64,000 nucleotides of DNA from Vibrio metoecus (GCF_000696385.1 NZ_JJMN01000046.1:372001-436000), one strand, 5' to 3'; shown: positions 30,256 to 39,837, numbered from the stretch's first letter. The notes: generated from the sequence alone by a model not told the origin. Translations and numbers: made by a program.

Positions 30256-30510
30256 CCCTCTTCTTAATCTGACCAGTGTGATGTTACAGATTTAGCCTGT
30301 TTCGGCGATTGGATGGAGAAGCCGCTCTGGTGTTGTCTTTTCTTGATCTCTTATGATTGAGCATTTTATCTTGCTCGATATCTTCGTTTGGGTGGTTCCT
30401 ATCAGGGGCATTCAGCGTGCCTCATTTTTGCGTTCCTTAATTAGTGACTAAGGGATTCTTAAGTTAAGTGGATTACTTTTGGCTTAGAGAGTAAGCAAAG
30501 GGAAACGCTG

Positions 30511-31113
30511 ATGAAACACTTACCTTGTCTATCGGATCTCACATTAGAAGTGATCAACCCAATGCACCCGCGTTGGAATGAGGCGACAGCATTGGTACGC
30601 GAGCGTTACCAACAAGCTTTTGATGCTCACCTCACGGCTTATATGCCCGCCTATTTAGCTCTGCTTGATCACAATGAAATGAAATCGGTGTGTGGTTTTC
30701 GGATTGCCGAACAAGAGTCTCTCTTTCTTGAGCAGTATCTCGATCAGCCCGCTGATGAAATTCTGGCTCAACGTTTTGCCTGCTCAATTCCTCGCGGCAA
30801 ATTAATTGAATTTGGTCATCTTGCTTCATTTGGCCGTGGTTTATCGGCCTTCCATTTTCTGTTGATCGCCCAGCAATTAGTGGCGATGGGGTTTGAGTGG
30901 TGCATTTTTACCGCGACAGATCCGCTGCACGCGTTAATGCGCCGCTTTGGTTTACAACCGACTTTGATTGCCAAAGCCTCTTCTACTCGTATTCCCAATG
31001 CGTCCCAAGTTTGGGGAACTTACTATCAACACAGCCCCCGGATTTTGGCTGGGAATTTGGCACAAGGTTGCGAGCGTTTAAATCAATTATCCCTCAATCA
31101 AAAACAAGCGTGA
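30511..31113 (+). CDS. 'Thermostable hemolysin' (delta-VPH) family protein, GNAT-like
   Basis: 200 residues, full length for the T_hemolysin family named after the V. parahaemolyticus delta-VPH. The core is IPRGKLIEFGHLASFGRG near residue 93, then a long helix and FEWCIFTATDPLHALMRRFGLQP, an arrangement like the acyl-homoserine-lactone-synthase/GNAT fold (beta strand with E-x-x-x-L, then 'v.a...l......GF'). No signal peptide or membrane segment, which is odd for a toxin. First of seven packed plus-strand genes; an acyl transfer role is therefore my inference. The start has AAGGGAA upstream. Confidence 0.82.
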   Translation: MKHLPCLSDLTLEVINPMHPRWNEATALVRERYQQAFDAHLTAYMPAYLALLDHNEMKSVCGFRIAEQESLFLEQYLDQPADEILAQRFACSIPRGKLIEFGHLASFGRGLSAFHFLLIAQQLVAMGFEWCIFTATDPLHALMRRFGLQPTLIAKASSTRIPNASQVWGTYYQHSPRILAGNLAQGCERLNQLSLNQKQA

Positions 31114-31119
31114 GTCTGA

Positions 31120-32622
31120 ATGATGAATCGAATTATCACCGCGTTACAGCAACATGCTCTACATCAACCACAAAAACTGGCGTTTGTTGGTCATGATGCG
31201 CAGCAAAAACCAGCGAGTTTAAATTATTCACAGTTGCTAGACGAAGTTAAGCAGACCGCGCAGCAGTTACAGCAATGGCAAGTAAAGTGTATTGCGCTAC
31301 GTGCTGAAAATAGCTTGGATTGGGTTGTGATGGATCTGGCTGCTATGTGGTCACATATTGTGATGGTTCCGGTTCCCACGTTTTTTACGCATGAACAAGT
31401 GGCACATCTGCTTAAGGCGGCTGAAGTGGATCTTTGTGTTGGCGATTGGCCGGAGTTGGGCGAGCCCATCGCACCGTTAGGTCGGTTTTCCGCTTGGCAG
31501 TATCAATCCGATAAATCAGGTCGTGTTTTGCCAGATACGCAGAAAATCACTTTTACTTCAGGTTCGACTGGCACTCCTAAAGGCGTCTGTCTTAGTGAGC
31601 AAAATTTAGAGCGGGTTTCAGTGGCTATCGCCGAGCAGATGAACGCACAAGTTGAGTTGCACTTAGTCATGTTGCCGCTATCCACCTTGCTCGAAAATAT
31701 TACAGGCATCTATGTGCCGCTATTATTAGGGGTGACATCGACAGTATTGTTTGGTGAACAAGTGGGGTTATCAGGCTCTAGCCAGTTCTCCCCCGTTTGT
31801 TTTGCTCAGGCTCTCAGTCAATATTCTCCTTCGAGTTTGGTACTCACGCCAGCCTTGTTGATCGCGTTAATCCATGTGGTCAAGCAAGCCCCTATTCTGG
31901 CTCAACCGTTACAGTGGGTTGCGGTAGGTGGGGCAAGCGTTGCTGCCGAATTGATTCACTCCGCTCGTGCGCTTGGTATTCCTGCTTATGAAGGGTATGG
32001 CCTTTCTGAATGTGCTTCCGTGGTCAGTATGAACACCCCACAACATGATCAACCGGGTAGCTGTGGCAAGCCGCTAAACCATCTGCAAATCAAACTGGCT
32101 GATGATGGCGAATTGTGGGTTCGTGGCAATCGTGCACTTGGGTATATCGGAGAGCCATTTTCGGATGACTGGTTGGCTACGGGCGATCTAGCGACACTTG
32201 ATGCCGAGGGTTTTCTGAGTATTGTCGGGCGCAAAAAAAATCTCATCATTACTCCCTTTGGGCGCAATATCGCCCCAGAATGGATTGAATCACATGCTCA
32301 AGTTTGGATGCCAGAATGCCGAGTCGTCGTGGTCGGTGATGATGAAGCCGGACTCACCGCCGTCATTGATCGGCCGTTACCTGAACTTGAACAACGGGTT
32401 CGAAAACTTAATTGTAGTTTGCCTGACTATGCCCAGATTCAGCATCTACTCTTAGTGAGTCAGCCGAACGTTTGGCAAACCTGGTTAACCGCCAATGGTC
32501 GACCGAAGCGTGCTTTGATTGAACAGGCACAACGACAATACCGCATGGGTGTTATTGCTCCAGATTCTGGCTGGCAACGCCTATCGTTTCCCCTTTCTTC
32601 CTCTTTATTGCTAGGAGAATGA
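31120..32622 (+). CDS. AMP-forming acyl-CoA synthetase/ligase family protein
   Basis: 500 residues. ANL superfamily: P-loop ITFTSGSTGTPKGVCLS near residue 148, the A5 motif YEGYGLSECASV, the A7-A8 motifs ATGDLATLDAEGFLSIVGRKKNLIITPFGRNI, and C-terminal RPKRALIEQ containing a candidate catalytic lysine. The pattern is that of fatty-acid-activating enzymes. It is somewhat short for FadD and lacks a membrane helix. It starts 6 bp after the preceding gene and its stop overlaps the next frame, so it is part of the same operon. The acyl substrate is unknown. Confidence 0.85.
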   Translation: MMNRIITALQQHALHQPQKLAFVGHDAQQKPASLNYSQLLDEVKQTAQQLQQWQVKCIALRAENSLDWVVMDLAAMWSHIVMVPVPTFFTHEQVAHLLKAAEVDLCVGDWPELGEPIAPLGRFSAWQYQSDKSGRVLPDTQKITFTSGSTGTPKGVCLSEQNLERVSVAIAEQMNAQVELHLVMLPLSTLLENITGIYVPLLLGVTSTVLFGEQVGLSGSSQFSPVCFAQALSQYSPSSLVLTPALLIALIHVVKQAPILAQPLQWVAVGGASVAAELIHSARALGIPAYEGYGLSECASVVSMNTPQHDQPGSCGKPLNHLQIKLADDGELWVRGNRALGYIGEPFSDDWLATGDLATLDAEGFLSIVGRKKNLIITPFGRNIAPEWIESHAQVWMPECRVVVVGDDEAGLTAVIDRPLPELEQRVRKLNCSLPDYAQIQHLLLVSQPNVWQTWLTANGRPKRALIEQAQRQYRMGVIAPDSGWQRLSFPLSSSLLLGE

Positions 32623-32624
32623 TC

Positions 32625-33308
32625 ATGACTTCATTTTTTCAACGTTTAAAAATTGAAACGCAAGCCGCGCAACAACATATGTTACAAGCTCCCATCTTTG
32701 AAGCCTGTGCTCGGGGTGAAATTACGTTGGATATGTACTTACGCTTTTTGACTCAAGCCTATCATCACGTGAAACATACGGTACCACTGCTGATGGCGTG
32801 TGGTAGTCGCTTGAGTGACCGCTATGAATGGGTGCGAATTGCCATTGCGGATTATATTGATGAAGAGAAAGGTCACCAAGAATGGATACTAAATGACATT
32901 CGAGCCTGTGGTGGTGATGCGCAAGCGGTACGTAATAATCAAGGGGAAGGCGGTGTGAGTACGCCAATCGAATTGATGGTGGCTTATTTGTATCACCAGA
33001 TTGATCGTGCCAATCCACTGGGTTTATTTGGAATGGTCTGGGTGCTCGAAGGGACGAGTGTTGGCGTGGGCGGCAACATCGCACGTTTGGTTAAACAGCA
33101 GCTTAATTTGCCAGATAAAGCGATGAGTTATCTCACTTCTCATAGTGAACTGGATCAAGACCATATCCGTTTCTTTGAATCTCTGATGGATAAAATCACC
33201 AAAGAAGAAGATCAGCAAGCGATCATCCATTCAGCAAATCAAGTCTTTTATCTTTATGGGCAGATGCTGCGCGAGTTAGTGCCGATCACCAATCAGAAGG
33301 CGGCTTAG
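32625..33308 (+). CDS. TenA/PqqC-like haem-oxygenase-fold protein, probable diiron oxidase-like enzyme
   Basis: The start at 32625 (MTSFFQRLKIETQ) has an AGGAGA seven bases upstream; an ATG at 32619 is too close to it. 227 residues, all-helical. Candidate metal ligands line up as in the haem-oxygenase-like diiron oxidases: DEEKGHQEW near residue 80, VLEGTSVG near 140 and HSELDQDH near 170. Relatives include UndA (fatty acid to terminal alkene) and TenA. The thiamine role is unlikely because no thi genes are near. It sits between an acyl ligase and an SDR. Confidence 0.72.
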   Translation: MTSFFQRLKIETQAAQQHMLQAPIFEACARGEITLDMYLRFLTQAYHHVKHTVPLLMACGSRLSDRYEWVRIAIADYIDEEKGHQEWILNDIRACGGDAQAVRNNQGEGGVSTPIELMVAYLYHQIDRANPLGLFGMVWVLEGTSVGVGGNIARLVKQQLNLPDKAMSYLTSHSELDQDHIRFFESLMDKITKEEDQQAIIHSANQVFYLYGQMLRELVPITNQKAA

Positions 33309-33317
33309 GAGCCTACA

Positions 33318-34115
33318 ATGGACATTAAACACCAATATGTGTTGTTGACGGGAGCGTCTGGTGGAATTGGGGAGCAAATTGCTCATGCCTTGGCGGCACG
33401 TGGAGCATGGTTGATTCTTGTTGGACGTGACAGTAAAAAGCTCGAAATGTTACGCCAATCATTACCCACAGCAGAAAAGCACACCATTTTGAGTGCTGAT
33501 TTGAGTAGTGAAGAGGGCGTGGCGCAACTTCAAGCGCTCGCTGAGGAGTTTGGCCGACGGCATCAAGCGATCAGCGTTGTGATCAACAATGCTGGAACCA
33601 ATCAATTTTGTTTACTCGCGCGGCGATCAATCGAGTCGGTACAGCGTGAATTGACCTTAAACTTAATGACGCCCATCCAGATTACCCAAATGGCACTACA
33701 TTGGGTCACTAAACCGGAACTCATCGTGAATATTGGCTCAAGTTTTGGGGCGATAGGGTACCCCGGATACTCGACCTATTGCGCGGCGAAAGCGGGATTG
33801 CATCGCTTCAGTGAAGCGATGAACCGAGAATTAGATGGTACAGGCGTCAAAGTGCTCTATCTGGCACCTAGAGCAACCAATACTGCTCTGAACAGTGAAT
33901 CGGTCAAACAGCTGAATCAGGCATTGGGGCATCACAGTGATGAACCTGAATTTGTGGCCGAGCAAGTGGCGAAGATGATTGAAACCGAACAAAGTGTGAT
34001 GTGGTTGGGTTGGCCTGAAAAATGGTTTGTTCGTCTCAATCAGCTGTTACCGAGTCTTGTCTCGGGAGCCATTAAAAAACAACAACACATTCTATTGTCA
34101 TTTTTAAATCGTTAA
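33318..34115 (+). CDS. Short-chain dehydrogenase/reductase
   Basis: 265 residues. Classical SDR: cofactor motif TGASGGIGEQIAHAL at residue 11 (Arg at LVGRD suggests NADP), NNAG near residue 90, catalytic Ser in NIGSSFGAIG and YCAAK (Tyr-x3-Lys) near 155. After the active site, LYLAPRATNTALNSE resembles the substrate loop of acyl or keto reductases. 9 bp after the previous gene. It presumably reduces a product of the upstream enzymes; the substrate is unknown. Confidence 0.88.
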   Translation: MDIKHQYVLLTGASGGIGEQIAHALAARGAWLILVGRDSKKLEMLRQSLPTAEKHTILSADLSSEEGVAQLQALAEEFGRRHQAISVVINNAGTNQFCLLARRSIESVQRELTLNLMTPIQITQMALHWVTKPELIVNIGSSFGAIGYPGYSTYCAAKAGLHRFSEAMNRELDGTGVKVLYLAPRATNTALNSESVKQLNQALGHHSDEPEFVAEQVAKMIETEQSVMWLGWPEKWFVRLNQLLPSLVSGAIKKQQHILLSFLNR

Positions 34116-34142
34116 AGCGTGAGAGTTCAAGGAGATCAAGGC

Positions 34143-34776
34143 ATGAACACTGTGTTTAAATGGATAAGTATCAGCGCAATATTGGTGGGTTATACGGCGT
34201 CGGCGTATGCGATTACCCCTTTAGAACAAGTACAGGCGGACTGGGCAAAATGCCAATATCAAACGCCGTCTGGCGATGAGCAAGAAAGTTGTTTTGAACG
34301 CACGATTGCCCGCACTCGGCTTGAACTAAAGTTGGCGGGAGATAACCCAGAACTCAAAGTATGGTTAGCGATCAATGAATCCTCATTGGCTGGCGTTAGA
34401 GGGGGATTAGGTGCACTCTCGTTAGTGAAAGAGGCCAAAAGTTTGTTTGAAGAAGTCATCGCCAAATCACCTAACACGCTAGATGGCTCTGCATTTACTA
34501 GTCTTGGAACGTTATACTATAAAGTGCCAGGCTGGCCAGTTGCCTTTGGTGATGATAAAAAAGCGGAGCAATTATTAAAGCAGGCACTTGATATGAATCC
34601 GAATGGCATTGATGCCAATTATTTTTACGGTGATTTTTTTAGTGCAACAAGGGCGTGATGCAGAAGCGAAACACTACTTGTTGTTAGCACAACAAGCACC
34701 AGCAAGGCCGCAAAGAGAGGTCGCTGATGCTGGGCGCCAACAAGAAATCACCCATTTATTGGAGAGTCTCAAATAA
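34143..34776 (+). CDS. Exported TPR-repeat protein, frame-shifted in this sequence
   Basis: The start at 34143 has AAGGAG nine bases upstream and gives a signal peptide (MNTVFKWISISAILVGYTASAYA). TPR-like repeats follow (SLFEEVIAKSPNTLDG..., AEQLLKQALDMNPNGIDANYFYGD). The frame breaks at a seven-T run at about 34634-34640; with six T the protein continues FLVQQGRDAEAKHYLLLAQQ and ends at 34776, 210 residues. It lies between the SDR and the response regulator (4 bp to the latter). A periplasmic helper or sensor accessory is possible; the function is unknown. Confidence 0.75.
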
Positions 34777-34780
34777 CGTT

Positions 34781-35437
34781 ATGCGTTTATTATTAGTGGA
34801 AGATGACACGCTGCTTGGCGAATCGATGCAAGTCGCTTTAAGCCGACAAGGGTATACGGTTGACTGGTTAGAGCGAGGCAGCGGTGTTGTAACGGCGTTA
34901 AAAACGGAGCAGTTTACCGCATTGATTTTAGATTTAACCTTGCCGGATATGGATGGGTTAGAAGTATTGCGCCAAATTCGGCGAGCGGGTTACACACTGC
35001 CTGTCATGATACTCACGGCACGAGATGACATCAGTGATCGAGTCAAAGGGTTGGATGGTGGGGCCGATGAGTACATCGGTAAGCCATTTGCTCTTGAAGA
35101 GCTGCTCGCACGCTTACGGCTGATTATTCGGCGAAGCTCGGGGAGTGCAGAGGAACTCATCTCCGTAGGCGATCTCGACCTTTCGCTCTCCAAACAAGAA
35201 ATTTACTACGCTCAGCAACCTCTGAAATTAACGCGCAATGAGTACAAAATCCTTGCCAGTTTGATGACCCAAGCGGGAAGAGTGATGAGTAAAGAGCTAT
35301 TGCAGCAAGCACTGCACGGCTGGGATGAAGGCAGCAGTGATAACGCAATTGAAGTACATATTCATAATCTGCGTAAAAAATTGCCGGATAATCTGATCCG
35401 GAACGTGCGAGGTGTGGGGTACATGATTGAAAAATAA
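34781..35437 (+). CDS. OmpR-family response regulator
   Basis: The start at 34781 (MRLLLVEDDTLLGESM) gives 218 residues. Receiver: acidic pair ED at 8-9, phospho-acceptor Asp in LILDLTLPDMDG near 51, switch Lys in YIGKPF. Winged helix at the C-terminus ends NLRKKLPDNLIRNVRGVGYMI. Closest in style to QseB/PmrA. It starts 4 bp after the TPR gene and overlaps the kinase, so it is probably transcribed with the whole upstream operon. Confidence 0.93.
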   Translation: MRLLLVEDDTLLGESMQVALSRQGYTVDWLERGSGVVTALKTEQFTALILDLTLPDMDGLEVLRQIRRAGYTLPVMILTARDDISDRVKGLDGGADEYIGKPFALEELLARLRLIIRRSSGSAEELISVGDLDLSLSKQEIYYAQQPLKLTRNEYKILASLMTQAGRVMSKELLQQALHGWDEGSSDNAIEVHIHNLRKKLPDNLIRNVRGVGYMIEK

Positions 35438-36843
35438 ACACTTATTTTCAATTAAACGCCGCCTGACATTGACATCAGTCGTGCTCAGTGGTGGCCTTTT
35501 ACTCGTCTCGCTCTATTTCAGTTACTCCAATGCAAAACATGAAGTAACAGAAGTGTATGATGCTCGGCTAGGGCAATCTGCCAAACTGTTACTGATGGCG
35601 ACGTCGGTTTCAGGCCAAAAGATGGCAATGAAAGACCAGCGAGAGCATTTCGATTCATGGATGGAAAACATCCAACGCTTATCTAAAGCGAAAGAGGATG
35701 TGGCAACCTTATTTGGTCATCCCTACGAGCAATATTTCCTGTTCCAGTTTTATCGTGATGGCAAACTGTTGTTTAGCTCAGATAACCGTCTACCTGGATT
35801 TAGCTCCGGAACTGAGAACATTGGATTTTCGGACATTTCGATCAATGGTGAGCATTGGCGAGTTTTTCAATTGGCTCAGCCGAATGGCACGATGGGCAAA
35901 GAATATGTCGTGGTGGCGGAAAGACAAAGAATTCGTCGGGAAATGGTTAATGAAATTGCGCTTTCGACAGCGTTACCTCAGTTGATTCTTTTTCCTTGTT
36001 TAATGCTCTTATTAGTCACACTGATTGATCGAAGTTTTCGACCCATTCAGTCTCTTAAGTCGGCGATTGCGATTCGTAGTGTACACAAATTAGATCGTAT
36101 CTATGTTGAAGAACCGACTATCGAATTATTCCCTTTAGTTGAAACGCTTAATCAACTCCTCTCCGAATTAGAACATGCATGGGAACGTGAAAAGCGTTTT
36201 ACCCGCATGGCCGCTCATGAGTTAAAAACGCCGTTAACCGTGCTCAGATTAAATGCTGAAAATGCCTTACGCAGCACCAATCCAGAGCAGTTGAAACACG
36301 ATTTAGAGCGTATTTTCAAAGGGATTGAACGCACGGATAGATTAATTCAACAGTTACTGATGTTGGCGAAAGTTGAGAGTACCCAAATCTTAGCTAAACA
36401 ACCGGTTGATTTAGCGGGCGTGATTAAACAAGTGATTGCTGATCTTGCCCCGATCGCTTTTAAGCAAGAACAACAATTGAGTTTTAGCGGTGAGAGCCCG
36501 TGCCTCGTGGGGAGATGAGCTACTGCTTGGCATCTTATTTAAAAATCTCATCGATAACGCAATTCGCTATTCTGGTTGTGCGAGTCACATTGAAGTGATA
36601 CTCCGCCATCAAGAAGGAGACATTGAAGTTTGCGTGCGGGATACAGGAGCGCCAATCGATGATCTGACTCGCGAGAAAATGTTTGATAACTTCTACCGTG
36701 CCAATAGCCAAAAAGGGGATGGGGCTGGATTAGGTATGTCCATTTGCCGAGATATTGCCACATTACATGGTGGCGAGGTGATGCTTTTACCGCGCACGAA
36801 TAAGTACAACAGTTTTGTGGTTCGTTTTCGAAATATTGAATAA
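35427..36843 (+). CDS. Sensor histidine kinase (QseC/PmrB-like), frame-shifted in this sequence
   Basis: It starts with a TTG at 35427 overlapping the regulator. Membrane helices near residues 13-32 and 178-198 flank a periplasmic sensor of about 145 residues. Phospho-acceptor site MAAHELKTPLTV near 264; N box LFKNLIDNAIRYS; G boxes VRDTGAPID and GDGAGLGMSI. The frame breaks in a four-G run near 36509-36512; with three G the sequence reads CLVGDELLLGILFKNL and the protein is 471 residues. Partner of the preceding regulator. A convergent EptA-like gene suggests an envelope or cationic-peptide signal. Confidence 0.9.
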
Positions 36844-36848
36844 AAAAA

Positions 36849-36880
36849 CGCCTGATTTGGTGATAAAACCAAATCAGGCG
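36849..36880. terminator. Terminator between the kinase and eptA-like genes
   Basis: CGCCTGATTTGGT / ACCAAATCAGGCG with a 6-nt loop. On the minus strand it is followed by seven T, so it serves the eptA-like gene best. Confidence 0.85.
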
Positions 36881-36898
36881 AGGTATTACAAGCTCTGA

Positions 36899-38555
36899 TT
36901 AATTCGAAGGGGCAGCATTCGCTCTACACTGAAAAAACAGATCTAGAGATGTTTCATAAGCTTCCGTTGAAACATCCATTACGCCAAGCAGTGAGTGGAA
37001 CAGGTTGCCGTGAGAGTATGGTAAATTGGTTTTACTACGTAAGCAGTCCACATCAATACCTTTACTCTGACTAAATCCTTGCGACATCCAAACTAACAAA
37101 GGGACTTGAGTTTGGTAATCTGGAGCCAAGTTGTAAGGCATTCCATGTAAGAACATTCCATTTTCACCCAACGACTCACCATGGTCAGAAATATAAATTA
37201 AAGCGGTGTTGTAATCCTTTTGTAAGGATTCTAACTTCGTCATTAGCTGTGCCAGAACGTAATCAGTGTAACGAATGGTGTTGTCATAGGTGTTCACGAT
37301 CTGTTCGACACTACAGTTTTCAATATCCGCTCTTGGGCAGTCAGGTTGGTAAACCGCCATCTCTTTTGGGTAGCGTTTAAAGTAAGTGGGGCCGTGGCTA
37401 CCGATGATGTGCATAAAGATCATGCGATTACCATTTTGGTCAGCAATCTCTTGATCCAAGTTTTCTAACATCGCGATATCGTAACAAGTATCGCCATCAC
37501 AGAGACCTTCTCGCTTATCTCTTGCGAGTTTCTTTTAATGGGATATTTTTGGCCACTACCTTTATCGCCACCATCTATTTTTCTTTCCACAGCAAGCTGA
37601 TCCCAGCACGTTGCAGAATATCCAATACGTTATCTTGGTTATCAGCTCGGTTACGATCAAAGTTATCACGTGTCATGTTAGAGAACATGCAAGGTACGGA
37701 GATCGCGGTTGCGGTGCCACAACTGGCGACATCTTTAAAGAAAATTGGTTGGAATGGTTGCGTATAAGCATTGGTATCACGTGGATAGCCGAAGTATTGA
37801 TAGTTTTGTACTCGAGCCGTTTCTCCTAGGACAAAAAATACTAAAGTCGGCTTTTGATCTGGGCTATCTGTTGCGATGGTTTTTTGTTGCGCGTCAGTCC
37901 CAATCATTTTATAGACCATGGGTTCTGTGAAATAACGCTGTTTGACTAAACCCACACTGCTATAGATGAAATGAGTCGGAATGATCATTTTTTTGAGAGA
38001 ACTGTTATTACGCCCCACCGAAGAGTAATTTTGATAATAAAGTGCGGCGATCAACGCTACCGCCAGCAGTGAAACCAGCATTGATAGGCCTTTCTTACCC
38101 AAAAAACGCCACACGCCAGTCTCTTTACGAATAGGGGTGAACAGTAACCAAAGCGCAGGTAATACACCTAAAAAGACAAACCAAAGGACAGAGTAAACCG
38201 TGAGATAGGAGCTTGCCTCACTACTGTTGGTTTCGAGCACATTCACCAACATATCTCTATCGACGATGGTGCCATATTGAAAACCTACAAAACTGAGTAC
38301 CGATGAAATAATCAGTAGCAATGCAAAAAATGGCTTAAACAGATAAGGCCAACTGAAGATCTGAAAAATGAAGTTCAGAGCAAATAGAAAAAAGAGTGGA
38401 ATAGAAATGACAAATCCCCAGTGTATTTGGGCTGACTCAGTGAAGATTTGCGCTAGCTTTTCGTAAACGGGCAAATTGAGTGGTAGGGCGAAATAGACGG
38501 CTAGAATCAGTACTAGTTGATTATAAGAGAAAGTTTTTAAATTCAATGTTCGCAT
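36899..38555 (-). pseudogene. eptA: EptA-family lipid A phosphoethanolamine transferase, frame broken in the middle
   Basis: The first frame (38555-37575) has five N-terminal membrane helices and the catalytic start FFVLGETARVQNYQYFGY with the Thr nucleophile within GETAR, then KDVASCGTATAISVPCMFS. The second (37471-36899) has MIFMHIIGSHGPTYFKRYP and LIYISDHGESLGENGMFLHGMPY, the metal-binding half. Between 37575 and 37471 family-like residues appear in alternating frames (VAKNIPLKETRK, then REGLCDGDTCYDIAMLENLD), so several small indels are needed. The net excess is one base over 551 codons. In relatives it adds phosphoethanolamine to lipid A and raises polymyxin resistance. It is either badly sequenced or truly decayed. 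Confidence 0.85.
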
Positions 38556-38840
38556 GCTTACCTCAAAATTCCGAACCTATTGATAATGGGTGTTCCAAAA
38601 GAGAACTCATTTCACTAGCTCCCGCAAGAAGAGAGAGCCGATGGGTTAACGGAACATATCCATATGCGATTAGAGAAGGATTTTTTCACTATTGTTCCAT
38701 AACGTGAGAATTCATCTAAATGAATGAGGAAACTAGCAAAGTTTTCTTAATAAAGCCTTAAGGGTATTGGTTCACCATTCCATATTATGATCAGGGTCAC
38801 AGCCTGGATGACATTCGTTCTCTCTCTAAATTATCGATTA

Positions 38841-38853
38841 TTTACAGTGTAAA
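38841..38853. other. parS2 centromere site 4
   Basis: TTTACAGTGTAAA, an exact parS2 match, in the 596-bp gap between the eptA-like gene and the chemosensory operon. In the rest of 38556-39151 I see no convincing gene, only short frames (67 codons on the minus strand at 38891-39094, and a hydrophobic plus-strand run ending near 39107). Confidence 0.87.
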
Positions 38854-39151
38854 ACTTTTGACTTAGGGCTCCTTATAGCCCAAGCCTCTTTCATGCTGTT
38901 ACAGATTCATCTTTCTTATCAAGGACAAAGTGAGATTGCGTGGAACCATATTGGTAGTCGAATAACTTTATCTCAATTTTCTTGGCTTTGGTTGCCATCA
39001 ACAGTGTTGTGTTTATGCGTGTCGTGGGGATTACGACTTTGGTGATAGAGGTTGTACATGCAGTTGATAATTGGCTAATCCCTCCTAAACTCAAATACGA
39101 GCAGTAAGAAAATGGTTGATTATTCTATTCATCTTAAAGTCTGGGTTTTCC

Positions 39152-39421
39152 ATGTTGATACTAAATGAAGCACTAGATATCGCGCATGTGCAGGAGTGTA
39201 AGCTGCAATTTTTGCCGTGGATTAGTCAACACGAACCCATTGCGGTGGATGGTTCATCCGTGGTGCGTGTCGATGCAGCAGGTATTCAGTTACTGGCATC
39301 ACTATGGATGACGGCTCAACACAACCAACTTGAGATTTACTTTGACCAATTATCTGATGTGTTAGCAGAAGGAATAGCCCTGTTAGGGATGGCAGACCTG
39401 ATGCAAATGAAGAGTGAATGA
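39152..39421 (+). CDS. STAS-domain protein at the head of the chemosensory operon
   Basis: 89 residues from ATG 39152 (MLILNEALDIAHVQECK). The STAS core is SSVVRVDAAGIQLLASLW; the position of the usual phosphorylated Ser/Thr (D-S-x-G) is Ala, so phospho-switching is doubtful. Small STAS proteins of this type are common beside cheY-cheA operons. The stop is 10 bp before the cheY ATG. Weak ribosome site. Confidence 0.75.
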   Translation: MLILNEALDIAHVQECKLQFLPWISQHEPIAVDGSSVVRVDAAGIQLLASLWMTAQHNQLEIYFDQLSDVLAEGIALLGMADLMQMKSE

Positions 39422-39431
39422 GGGAAACACT

Positions 39432-39790
39432 ATGGCAAGAGTTTTGGCAGTAGATGATTCAATTTCGATTCGACAAATGGTCTCCCACACCCTTCAAGAT
39501 GCGGGGTATGAAGTTGAAACGGCATCGGATGGGCGTGATGCGTTGGCCAAGGCGCAAAAGTCACGTTTCGACGTGATTATTTCTGACGTCAATATGCCAG
39601 TTATGGGCGGCTTTGAGTTTGTGAAAGCGGTTCGGTTACAAAGCCAATATAAATTCACTCCTATTTTGATGTTAACCACCGAAACTAGCCCAGAAAAAAA
39701 CAAGAAGGTAAAGCGGTGGGTGCCACCGGATGGTTAGTCAAACCCTTTAACCCAGAAACCTTGCTAAAAACTTTACAGCGCGTTTTATAA
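39432..39790 (+). CDS. cheY: CheY-type response regulator, frame-shifted in this sequence
   Basis: MARVLAVDDSISIRQMVSHTL with the acidic pair, phospho-acceptor in VIISDVNMPVMGGFEF, and Thr in MLTTETS. The frame is lost in the A run at about 39695-39701 (seven A); with eight, it reads SPEKKQEGKAVGATGWLVKPFNPETLLKTLQRVL with the switch lysine in VKPF, and ends at 39790, 119 residues. Receives phosphate from the CheA downstream. Confidence 0.93.
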
Positions 39791-39837
39791 AAGCTGAGCT
39801 CTCAAATAATCAAAATTATTCAGTTGGCGGGTGGGTT

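Noticed and set aside
38891..39094. 67-codon minus-strand frame
   Set aside because: No ribosome site and low-complexity Thr-rich start; an opposite-strand run looks equally protein-like, so neither is called.
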